Assembly: GCF_008935075.1 (NCBI RefSeq)
Contig: NZ_CP044545.1
Span: forward strand, 268,501 to 332,500
Length of the DNA: 64,000 nucleotides
DNA from: Pradoshia sp. D12
GTDB lineage: Bacteria > Bacillota > Bacilli > Bacillales > Pradoshiaceae
Direction: 5' to 3'
Shown one piece after another: positions 43,384 to 51,280 of the stretch (position 1 is the stretch's first letter; every line of letters starts with the position of its first letter). The position numbers and the translations under genes were made by a program. The notes beneath the pieces were generated by a model. It saw only the letters and a program-made list of their open reading frames with translations, was not told the DNA's origin and did no database searches.

Positions 43384-43781
43384 TGAAATGGAAGGCTCTA
43401 ATCCAGCGTGAGAATGGTTCTGCTACTCTCGAATTTTTGGGTATGGTACCTCTTGTTTTTATGCTAATGCTGATTATTTGGCAATTCGTTGTCGGAGTCC
43501 ATGGAGTCATTGTCACACAGTCAGCTGTCAATGAGGCTGCTAAGGTATACTCCATAACAGGTGAATGGGATCAGGCAAGAGCTGCAGCGGAGAAAACAGT
43601 CCAGACGGGGGCTAAATATCTTACCTTTAATAGTGCGCAAACATCAGTGACAAGTTCAGATACATTTACAGCTAAAGTTTCAGTAAATATAGAACTAATC
43701 TTCTTCCCGGATAAATTATTTCCAAATGGCGCTCCTTCCCTGGCATTCTCCAGTGAAGCGAGCGGTAAGGTGATTGAATGA
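43383..43781 (+). CDS. TadE-like pseudopilin
   Basis: 132 residues. N-terminal motif R-E-N-G-S-A-T-L-E-F-L-G-M-V-P-L-V-F-M-L is the TadE-like prepilin segment (Gly, Glu at +5, hydrophobic helix), then an external beta-rich part. ATG 43383 has AAGGAGG nine bases before; the GTG at 43374 touches that site. A minor pilin of the Tad apparatus. Confidence 0.82.
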   Translation: MKWKALIQRENGSATLEFLGMVPLVFMLMLIIWQFVVGVHGVIVTQSAVNEAAKVYSITGEWDQARAAAEKTVQTGAKYLTFNSAQTSVTSSDTFTAKVSVNIELIFFPDKLFPNGAPSLAFSSEASGKVIE

Positions 43782-44515
43782 GGAAACGATTGAATGAGGA
43801 TGGAAGTACGACACTTTTTATTCTCGGTATGTTAAGCGTAATGATGATTATGTTCATTGTTCTGTATAACTATGCCAAAGTTTATGCTGTCAAAGAACAA
43901 GCGTTTACAAGTTCACAACAGGCAAGTTTGGCGGCAACAGCAGAGTTTTACGATAGAGTGTGGAATCTTGTGGCAGAGTTTGATGGAACTGATGAAGAAA
44001 ATCTTCCGCAGCCTGACCCGGATTCGGAAGATGCTCTTGAGGTAAATCCGATTACTAAACTAAAGATCAAAGAGATGGTTGAACGAAAAAAAACTGAACT
44101 GGCTAACAGCTATCCAGAAAAAAGCACAAATGAAGTTCATATAATGGCGATTGATGAAGTTCTGAGCGAAGAGCTTAGTAGTGGCTTGGGCAAAAAAAGG
44201 CTGAAAGAGATACTAATTGATAACTATGAACACTCCATAAAGGCCGGTACAGTAGCAAAGGCTAAGGAAGTTATTCTCGCTAATGATGGGAAATTGGAAA
44301 AGGCACAAATACGGCTTTTTAAAGATAATCGTATTTATGTCAGAGCGGCAAATGAATTTGAAGGACAAGGGAAGTTGTTTGATGGCTTTAAAGAAAAGCT
44401 ATTTCAAACCGGAGCAGGTCCGGAAATCGGTTTTTTATCCTACCTTGATGGGATAAATGATGAAACGATCCAGCTATCGAATGAAGTCGATAATGGAGTG
44501 ATATGGGGTCAGTGA
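43778..44515 (+). CDS. TadG/TadE-like membrane-anchored protein
   Basis: 245 residues. The N-terminus L-N-E-D-G-S-T-T-L-F-I-L-G-M-L-S-V-M-M-I has the same G-S-x-T-L junction as the two genes above, followed by one membrane helix and a mostly helical external domain of about 200 residues. It overlaps tadE (ATGA). It fits a TadG-type anchor or minor pilin, but it lacks a VWA domain; that domain is in the separate lipoprotein at 38761-40164. Confidence 0.72.
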   Translation: MRKRLNEDGSTTLFILGMLSVMMIMFIVLYNYAKVYAVKEQAFTSSQQASLAATAEFYDRVWNLVAEFDGTDEENLPQPDPDSEDALEVNPITKLKIKEMVERKKTELANSYPEKSTNEVHIMAIDEVLSEELSSGLGKKRLKEILIDNYEHSIKAGTVAKAKEVILANDGKLEKAQIRLFKDNRIYVRAANEFEGQGKLFDGFKEKLFQTGAGPEIGFLSYLDGINDETIQLSNEVDNGVIWGQ

Positions 44516-44606
44516 CAGTGGTTGTACAGTTCTTAACTCCCTTCAGATGGGGGAAACAGCTTGCAATAAGGAAACTTTTGAGGTTTTTAAGAAGTAGAGA
44601 CTAGAA

Positions 44607-44639
44607 AAATACAATCAAAATACACAGTAATAGGAAAAG
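44607..44639 (+). repeat. Duplicated 3' end of the VWA lipoprotein gene
   Basis: About 33 bases (AAATACAATCAAAATACACA onward) repeat the end of the VWA gene and its spacer at 40141-40173 with few changes. The next bases up to the repeat gene start are also alike (CACCTTG, GTAAAC, CACTTCCTGAT). It marks the left end of the segment that was copied to make module 2. Confidence 0.8.
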
Positions 44640-44696
44640 AACAGTCACCTTGCGTAAACAAACAACACTTCCTGATTGAATGAGGGGGATAAGGTG

Positions 44697-46082
44697 ATGC
44701 GGAATAAGTTAGTAAAAAAGCTCTTTGTTGTATTTGCTATATTTTTTGTCCTGCTCCAATCAATTTCTATTCCGTTAGCAGCAGCCAGTTGGACAGGTGA
44801 TGCATGGAAGGGTGATGCTTGGAAAGGCGACGCATGGAATGGCAACGATTTGCAATGGGAAGGAGAAACTTGGAAAGGAGATTCATGGAAGCAAAAAGGC
44901 TGGGTGCAGGATGGCTGGGAGCGTGATGGATGGACTCAAGAGGGCTGGGATCAGGATAATTGGAACCAGGATGGATGGACAGGTGATGGTGTCAGTCCGA
45001 TAGACCCGGCGACGGGCAAGCCGTGGACCGGTGATAAGATAAACGGAATAAATCCAGCCACAGGCAAACCGTGGACTGGTGACGACATCAGTGGAATTAA
45101 TCCGGCAACGGGAAAGCCATGGACCGGTGATGATATTAGTGGAATCAACCCTGCGACAGGTAAGCCATGGACTGGTGACGATATTAGTGGAATTAATCCA
45201 GCGACGGGCAAGCCATGGACTGGTGATGATATTAGTGGAATCAATCCGGCGACAGGCAAGCCATGGACTAATGGTGAAACCAATGGAATTAACCCAGAAA
45301 CGGGCAAGCCTTGGTCGAATAAAGGAATTCAAGGGAGTTCACCTGCGATTGAAGGGAATGGACAGGATAAAATTGACATAGACCCCTATGAAGCGACAAA
45401 ATTTATAATGAATGATGTTATTGGTGGTCAAGTAAAAGGAGCATATGAAATAGAAAGCGGTAAGTTTAGTTTATTGAAACCCAATAGTTTTGCTGGCATT
45501 ATGCTCAATGGCATAAAATTAGGGGTTGGAGATTCATCGGGTTACAATTATTTACATGGTGGATATGAGATCGCTGATAAAGTGTATACGGGCATAGATG
45601 GTATTACAGATGCAAGGAAATATAGGAACTTAATTCAAAGCGGGCAAGATTTGTCTACATTTGATTCTATATTTGGTTCTTCTACTAACCCACCACCATC
45701 CGCGTCTTTTGGAATGTTGTCTAAACTTAATGTTGGTGCTGCAGGAATAAGTACAGTCTTTTCCACGATAGACACCGTTAAAAATGGTATTAGTACCTAT
45801 GATTCAGTAAAGGAAAATGGTTGGCGTTCTGCTAAAACGGTGGCTGCTGGAGCAGATACTACGGCATCAATTGGAGAAGTATTAATGAACTCTGGCGTCG
45901 TGGCAGGTGCTATCCCCGGGGGGCAGTTAGTAGGAGCATATATGGTTGCAGGTGGTGCAGTGTTATGGGGAGCATCGAAGCTGGTTAAAGGTATAGCAGA
46001 TGGCTCAATTAAAAAAGGAGTTAAGAAGGTCGGGGAAAAAATAGGATCAATGTTTAATTCTATTAAAGGTGTATTTTCTTAG
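44697..46082 (+). CDS. Secreted repeat protein, module copy 2
   Basis: 461 residues with the same plan as copy 1: signal peptide, Trp-rich five-residue repeats (S-W-T-G-D, A-W-K-G-D and so on), seven PATGKPW repeats and a C-terminal unique part with F-G-M-L-S-K-L-N, F-S-T-I-D-T-V-K-N, G-A-I-P-G-G-Q and a basic tail (K-K-V-G-E-K-I-G-S-M-F-N-S-I-K-G-V-F-S). Signal region and repeats are closer to copy 1 than the C-terminal part is. GTG 44694 is an alternative start. GAGGGGG precedes it. Confidence 0.85.
   Translation: MRNKLVKKLFVVFAIFFVLLQSISIPLAAASWTGDAWKGDAWKGDAWNGNDLQWEGETWKGDSWKQKGWVQDGWERDGWTQEGWDQDNWNQDGWTGDGVSPIDPATGKPWTGDKINGINPATGKPWTGDDISGINPATGKPWTGDDISGINPATGKPWTGDDISGINPATGKPWTGDDISGINPATGKPWTNGETNGINPETGKPWSNKGIQGSSPAIEGNGQDKIDIDPYEATKFIMNDVIGGQVKGAYEIESGKFSLLKPNSFAGIMLNGIKLGVGDSSGYNYLHGGYEIADKVYTGIDGITDARKYRNLIQSGQDLSTFDSIFGSSTNPPPSASFGMLSKLNVGAAGISTVFSTIDTVKNGISTYDSVKENGWRSAKTVAAGADTTASIGEVLMNSGVVAGAIPGGQLVGAYMVAGGAVLWGASKLVKGIADGSIKKGVKKVGEKIGSMFNSIKGVFS
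45000..45326 (+). repeat. Seven PATGKPW coding repeats in copy 2
   Basis: Six 48-bp units plus a shorter last one. Units 2-5 encode exactly INPATGKPWTGDDISG, while copy 1 has the DEING form, so units have been homogenised within each gene after the duplication. Confidence 0.9.
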
Positions 46083-46137
46083 ATAGAATTTGCTCTATAT
46101 ACTCATCGCTTTTTGTATACAAATTAGGGGGATCCAA

Positions 46138-46965
46138 ATGATTAAATCAGAAGCTGAAGAGATCGCAAAAAAACATAAAAAGTTATTAGAGAAATGTACC
46201 GTTATTAATTATTGTTTTAATTATCAATCTAAAAATTGGTGGCTTGCAGAATACAAAAAATTCCCGGGTAAAAAAAGAAGTGGCTACGTCATTATATCAA
46301 GCGTGGAAAGTTCCTATGATGAGAAGGTGTTTGTGCTTGATCATTACCTGTCCTTTATTGGAGGAGTTTTAAAAATCCAAGATATTGTTAGGCCGAGGAT
46401 TAATGCGACAGACGCCATTCATAATACATTGGAACAAATGAACAATGTATTGGAAATTTGGGCAGAAAATGAAGAGGAAAAGAAACTATTAACCAGTTTT
46501 AAGGGGTTTTCTGAATACATTCTGTGGTGCCAGGAGATGAAGAACAACTTTTATGAGACATTTACTGATCTTGGTAAGAGAGTTGATAAGGAACGTTCAT
46601 TTACAGTAGAGGATCGAGTTCAGCTATTAGACCTGTTGCCTAAAATGGATTTGATTATGTATCTGCAAGTAAAACGTCAGTATGAACAATTAGAAGCCAA
46701 CAGACATTTATTAAAAACGGTTAAACAAACAAAATCAAGATTTAAATCAAAGGATTATTTATATATAAAAGAAAAACTTTATAAATATTGTGGGCCTGAT
46801 GCTGAAAAAGACTTTCAATCAATCTTTGATGAAGGTGAATTAAATTGGAGTCAATATCCAGCAACTAAAGAAACATTTTACAATCTTCTTGATTCCTCCA
46901 TTCAAAGGTACAAAAACCATGAAATGAAAGAGTTAGAGGAACGTAAAGTTTTAATCAGGAGCTAA
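46138..46965 (+). CDS. Companion protein of repeat module, copy 2
   Basis: 275 residues, paralogue of 41760-42584 along its whole length: K-K-L-L-E-K-C-T-V-I-N, W-W-L-A-E-Y, A-L/V-L-D-H, I-V-R-P-R-I, I-L-W-C-Q-E, F-T-V-E-D-R and Y-L-Q-V-K-R-Q-Y-E-Q-L. ATG behind AGGGGGA. Soluble, helical, no known family. It lies 55 bases after its repeat gene without the strong terminator seen in copy 1. Confidence 0.8.
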   Translation: MIKSEAEEIAKKHKKLLEKCTVINYCFNYQSKNWWLAEYKKFPGKKRSGYVIISSVESSYDEKVFVLDHYLSFIGGVLKIQDIVRPRINATDAIHNTLEQMNNVLEIWAENEEEKKLLTSFKGFSEYILWCQEMKNNFYETFTDLGKRVDKERSFTVEDRVQLLDLLPKMDLIMYLQVKRQYEQLEANRHLLKTVKQTKSRFKSKDYLYIKEKLYKYCGPDAEKDFQSIFDEGELNWSQYPATKETFYNLLDSSIQRYKNHEMKELEERKVLIRS

Positions 46966-47042
46966 TGAATTTCTATTCCATCTTTATCTATATCTTAGGG
47001 AACTACTGATTTATCAAATAAAAGTATGGGAGATGATTATAG

Positions 47043-47237
47043 GTGAGTAAGAAGGAAAAACGATGGAGTAAATTTTATAAATATTTTATGATTTTCTTTT
47101 ATGTCCTTCTTGTACCTATTGCGATTTTTGACTTCTTTGCTGGTGGAGGTTTCCCTTATGAGATCCTAATTGTTGGACTTGCTCTTCCAGCGATGAGGAC
47201 AAATCACCTAAATATTATTAGAGCAAAGGGTGGATAA
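47043..47237 (+). CDS. Small membrane protein between modules 2 and 3
   Basis: 64 residues with two hydrophobic segments (F-M-I-F-F-Y-V-L-L-V-P-I-A-I-F and Y-E-I-L-I-V-G-L-A-L-P) between basic ends. GTG start behind GGGAGATGA. A terminator follows. No family recognised; topology resembles small immunity or accessory proteins, which is only a suggestion. Confidence 0.55.
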   Translation: MSKKEKRWSKFYKYFMIFFYVLLVPIAIFDFFAGGGFPYEILIVGLALPAMRTNHLNIIRAKGG

Positions 47238-47266
47238 TCCTTACATCAAATATTCAACTAGACTTG

Positions 47267-47302
47267 TAACCTCCGCTTTTGCATCAAGTGGAGGTTTTAT
47301 TT
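47267..47302 (+). terminator. Intrinsic terminator
   Basis: AACCTCCGCTT and AAGTGGAGGTT pair around TTGCATC-like loop bases, followed by TTATTT. Ends the module 2 transcript. Confidence 0.78.
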
Positions 47303-47372
47303 ATAACTGAAATAATGGGAATGTGTATACATCAAGGACTTATCAGCTTCCTCATAACTAGGAGGTTTATCA

Positions 47373-48449
47373 TTGAATAAGTCATTATTTATTCAAAAGG
47401 TATTCATATTGATGGCGATTGCTTTTATACTCTTTCAATCTTTCATTATCCCATTCAGTTCAGCAGCATGGTCCGGAACACCATGGAAAGGGGAACCATG
47501 GGAGGGGGAATCTTGGGAGAATAAATCTTGGCATGGAGATAGTTGGCAGGGAGATATAGGAACGGGTGGAGAGCCGCAGTCCGGCTCTCCTAATGGCCAA
47601 TCGGGAAATATCCCAGATATGGAAAACGGCCTGCCAGGAATAGGCCCTGTCCAACCGCCTTATAAAGTACCGGATTATTTACCTGGCCATAATCATAATA
47701 GAACAGATGGAAATGGCAATCCTACCTATCCAGGCGTAATATTACCTGGCAGTAAGATAGGTGGTGACTCCAATTCAACTCATCCGGGCGGACTATTACC
47801 AGGCTCTTCGCTTTCTCCTGGTCCAATAAACAGCAATGCTCCTAGTGGTGGGAGTGAAGGAATAGAGGGTAATGAACCAGATACGTGGAAAACCATTGAC
47901 TTTGTAGGGAATACTATAATAAATGGGCAAGTCAGTTTTACAGTAGATGTACTGCAGCAAGGTGATCAATTTAAACCAAGCAGTGTATTTGGGAGACCAA
48001 ACTATCTAACAAACATCCTGGTAAATGGAATTAAATTAGGAGTTGGAGATGGCACTTGGTTTGATTATGTTGAAGATATGAATACTGCTGTTGATATGGG
48101 ATTTGGGATTTATGATACTGCTGAGGCATACACATTAGCTACCAGAGCAACCTCAGCTGCTGATGCAGCTACCGATATTATTCCAACCGTTCTTAATACG
48201 GGCAGTACTGGTGCATCAACATTGGGGATATTATCAAAGTTGAATATCGCGACAGCCGGGATAAGTACAGCTTTTTCAGCGGTTAATGCAGTAGATTCTC
48301 TAATTGAGACAGCTGATACATTTAATAGTAATGCAGAGACAAGTGTGAAAGTTTCAGCAGGAGCTGATACCTTTTCCAAAATTGGTGAAACGGTTTTTAA
48401 TGCTGGACTGTTTGCCTCCGCCATACCGGGGGGACAGAATCGACGATAA
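47373..48449 (+). pseudogene. Secreted repeat protein, module copy 3, truncated
   Basis: 358 codons from TTG behind AGGAGG. It has a signal peptide and six Trp-containing five-residue repeats (P-W-K-G-E, P-W-E-G-E, S-W-E-N-K). PATGKPW repeats are missing and replaced by a Pro/Gly-rich linker with L-P-G-S copies. The C-terminal domain aligns with copy 2 (L-G-I-L-S-K-L-N, A-G-I-S-T, A-G-A-D-T) up to A-I-P-G-G-Q, then ends N-R-R-stop; the last 55 or so residues are gone. A deletion has joined it to the next fragment. A truncated protein may still be made and exported. Confidence 0.8.
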
Positions 48450-48804
48450 AGAAAGTATGTACTCTATTGGAGCTATGATGGATTTACTCCTATTTCTTCA
48501 AATCAAAAACCAATTGGATGAATTTAATAATAATAAGGTTCTATTAGACAAATTGAAGAAATCTCGTAATAAGCTATCGTTCTTTAAATATAGGAAAATA
48601 AAAAAGATCCTCTCCATATATACGAAGGAGAATATGTACCAAAACTTGATCGCTTCAAAATCGACATTCGGAGACCAGTGGGATTCAATTAAAGCAGATT
48701 TGAACAGCGTTCATAATAGAGAACTATATCAAGATTTGTTGGAGCTCTACTATGAGCGGGATAGGGAACTGGTTCTGCAAGCTAAAGAAATGTTGCGGAA
48801 TTAG
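48440..48804 (+). pseudogene. 3' fragment of companion gene, module copy 3
   Basis: About 120 codons align with the C-terminal part of the companions: M-D-L-L-L-F-L-Q-I-K-N-Q-L against M-D-L-I-M-Y-L-Q-V-K-R-Q-Y, followed by K-L-K-K-S-R-N-K-L and a final K-E-M-L-R-N like copy 1. The first 150 or so codons are missing. It is in another frame than the upstream remnant, so the two do not form a fusion protein. Confidence 0.78.
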
Positions 48805-48926
48805 TCTGTTAATCGTTTTTATGTTTAAAAATCAAGATGTTATTTGGTAGGTTTACATTCAAGAGACTTCATAAAACATAACTTGAGTAGAAACTCATCA
48901 GTAGTAAAACTAAAGCTTATCTTTAT

Positions 48927-48957
48927 TAAAAGGGGGGGAAAATCTCTCCTTTTTTTA
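48927..48957 (+). terminator. Weak intrinsic terminator after module 3
   Basis: AAAAGGGGG and CTCTCCTTTT can pair with some G-U pairs, followed by TTTATTTT. Confidence 0.55.
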
Positions 48958-49085
48958 TTTTGGGTCTTATTTCGCTCTTTCTTGAATGATTAAACCCCTT
49001 TTCTACAAAATATTTACAATAAAGTTATTGACTGTTAATACAGAATATTATAACAATAAGGTTATAAGTAGAGGGGGAATATGGC

Positions 49086-50039
49086 GTGAATGAAAAACTA
49101 AATCCTATGATAGATAAGATTATCCAAAATATAGAGAAAGTGATTATCGGTAAAAGAGAGGTTGCTAAGTTAAGCATTACAGCCCTTTTGGCAAAAGGAC
49201 ATGTATTGCTTGAGGATGTACCCGGTGTTGGGAAGACTATGTTAGTTAAGTCTATTGCCAAATCAATTCAGGCTGATTATAAGCGTATTCAGTTTACACC
49301 GGATTTATTGCCATCTGATGTAACCGGTATTTCCATCTATAATCCGAAAGAGCATGAATTTATCTTTCGTCCCGGGCCTATTATGGGGAATATCATATTG
49401 GCTGATGAAATCAATCGAACATCTCCCAAAACACAGTCATCCTTGCTGGAAGCAATGGAGGAACATAGAGTTACCGTTGATGGCGTGACACACAAATTGG
49501 CCAATCCATTCTTTGTTATGGCCACCCAAAACCCAATTGAATATGAAGGTACCTATTCTTTACCAGAAGCGCAGCTGGACCGATTTTTACTTAAAATGAA
49601 AATGGGTTATCCGGAGATGGCTGATGAATTGGCGATTTTGACAAATGCAAAAATGCTTGCTTCTGTTGAAGATTTAAATCCTGTAATTACTGTTGATGAA
49701 ATGGTGAAGCTGCAGGAGGAAATCCAATCTGTATATGTGGATGATATGATTGCGCGGTATATTGTAGAACTGGCTGTGAAAACGAGGAACGATAATCGAG
49801 TTTATTTAGGCGTAAGCCCACGTGGAACGGTTGCTCTTATGAAGGCTTCGCAGGCTTGGGCTTTTATGCATAATCGTGATTACTGTATACCAGATGATGT
49901 ACAATTTCTACTTCCATATGTATTTAATCATCGTATGATCGTGAAGGCTGAATCGGTTTATGATGGATTCAATGCTCAAGTTATTCTCGATGAAATTTTA
50001 GCAAGGACGCCTGTACCGGTACAAAGGCAAGTGAATTAA
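49086..50039 (+). CDS. yeaC: MoxR-family AAA+ ATPase (YeaC-like)
   Basis: 317 residues. Walker A D-V-P-G-V-G-K-T near residue 46, Walker B I-L-A-D-E-I-N-R-T near 108, sensor A-T-Q-N-P-I near 150. MoxR proteins act as chaperone-like ATPases for partners encoded next to them. GTG start behind AGAGGGGGA. Heads an operon with DUF58 and transglutaminase genes in the same order as B. subtilis yeaC-yeaD-yebA. Confidence 0.93.
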   Translation: MNEKLNPMIDKIIQNIEKVIIGKREVAKLSITALLAKGHVLLEDVPGVGKTMLVKSIAKSIQADYKRIQFTPDLLPSDVTGISIYNPKEHEFIFRPGPIMGNIILADEINRTSPKTQSSLLEAMEEHRVTVDGVTHKLANPFFVMATQNPIEYEGTYSLPEAQLDRFLLKMKMGYPEMADELAILTNAKMLASVEDLNPVITVDEMVKLQEEIQSVYVDDMIARYIVELAVKTRNDNRVYLGVSPRGTVALMKASQAWAFMHNRDYCIPDDVQFLLPYVFNHRMIVKAESVYDGFNAQVILDEILARTPVPVQRQVN

Positions 50040-50041
50040 AA

Positions 50042-51280
50042 ATGAAATTTATAAGAATGACGTTAAATAAATGGGAAAAGTGGTGGAAATTTGTCATTCT
50101 CCTGCTTTTACTAATTATGACGTTCACATATGCCATGTTCCAGGGAGGGTTTGTCAGCTGGTTCCTTTTTTATAGTTTTCTTCCGTTCGCCTTGTATGCT
50201 CTAATGATTTTTGTCTATCCATTAAGTGATTTTACAGTAGAGCGGGTCTTAGGTGATCAGGAATTAACGGCCGGTGACCCAGTAGTTATGAAAATTATTA
50301 TTAAAAGGAATATGCCGGTTCCGATTGCCTACCTGCTCATTCATGAACTATTACCGGAAAGGCTGGAAATCCTACTCGGAAGGGAAAAAATCAGTTCTAT
50401 CGTTTTTCCGGGATTCAGAAAAAGAATAGAATTGTCCTATAACATTAAGAGTATGCCAAGAGGAGAGCATACCTTTAATAAGCTTGAAATAAGAACAGGA
50501 GATATTCTCGGGTTAATTGAGAAGAGTAGAATGATAGATTCCGATAAAAAAATCCTTGTACTTCCTGCAACGGTTCCTTTGCCATTAAGACAGGTTCTCG
50601 GTGATTATGAACAAGGCAAGCGCACAAATTCCTATAAAATCAGAAATGAAACAGCGATGGTTTCTGGTATTCGAGATTATGCTCCGGGTGATCGTATGAC
50701 CGTCATTGACTGGAAATCAAGTGCAAGGGGCGTCGGGCTCAAAACTAAAAACTTTGAAGAAAAACACAGCAGTGACTTCTTTCTTTTAATAAATTGTGAG
50801 AGTGACCACTCTGTTTTTGAAGAAATGGTGACCTTTAGTGCATCAATCGCTGAAATTGGTTTGACTAAGGGGATGAAATTGGGTCTCTGGGCTGGTGGAG
50901 GTGGACTGGATAACCTATTAGAAGTAAAGGAAGGAAAAGGATATGTTCATAAAGCCTTGAATTTTATGGCTAAAATAAAAGCTTCGCCAAAAATTGATGT
51001 AAGTTCCCCAAGATTTTATACACCTCAGACAAGATTTATACCGCCAAATGCATCTCTTATTGTTGTTACTTCTGTTTTACATTTACCATTCGTAAAAGCA
51101 TATACCAACCTTGCTGGAGGAATCCATTCCTTGTATATTCTATTTTTCTGTGAATCTTCCCATGTACTCAATAAGGCTGAACAAGAGGCCTATACCTTTG
51201 GAATAAATCATGGAGCGAAAATGTCTATTATTCGAAATCGAGAGGATTGGGGAGTTTTTGAAGAGAGGGGCGGCAGATGA
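50042..51280 (+). CDS. yeaD: DUF58-domain membrane protein (YeaD-like)
   Basis: 412 residues. Two N-terminal membrane helices, then a long cytoplasmic/external part with the DUF58 motif R-D-Y-A-P-G-D-R-M-T-V-I-D-W-K-S-S-A-R near residue 220. Two bases after yeaC and overlapping the next gene by four bases. Usual partner of MoxR ATPases; function not settled. Confidence 0.92.
   Translation: MKFIRMTLNKWEKWWKFVILLLLLIMTFTYAMFQGGFVSWFLFYSFLPFALYALMIFVYPLSDFTVERVLGDQELTAGDPVVMKIIIKRNMPVPIAYLLIHELLPERLEILLGREKISSIVFPGFRKRIELSYNIKSMPRGEHTFNKLEIRTGDILGLIEKSRMIDSDKKILVLPATVPLPLRQVLGDYEQGKRTNSYKIRNETAMVSGIRDYAPGDRMTVIDWKSSARGVGLKTKNFEEKHSSDFFLLINCESDHSVFEEMVTFSASIAEIGLTKGMKLGLWAGGGGLDNLLEVKEGKGYVHKALNFMAKIKASPKIDVSSPRFYTPQTRFIPPNASLIVVTSVLHLPFVKAYTNLAGGIHSLYILFFCESSHVLNKAEQEAYTFGINHGAKMSIIRNREDWGVFEERGGR

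Noticed and set aside
40466..45332. Repetitive antisense and frame-shifted frames in the PATGKPW regions (for example 40466-40849 and 44951-45307)
   Set aside because: The 48-bp repeats keep all frames open by chance. Only the plus-strand frames have signal peptides, ribosome sites and paralogy beyond the repeats.
40224..46965. Type VII (LXG/WXG) secretion effector with immunity protein
   Set aside because: The repeat proteins have Sec-type signal peptides and no WXG100-like N-terminal domain, and no ESX/Yuk genes are nearby, so that class does not fit although the C-terminus looks membrane-active.
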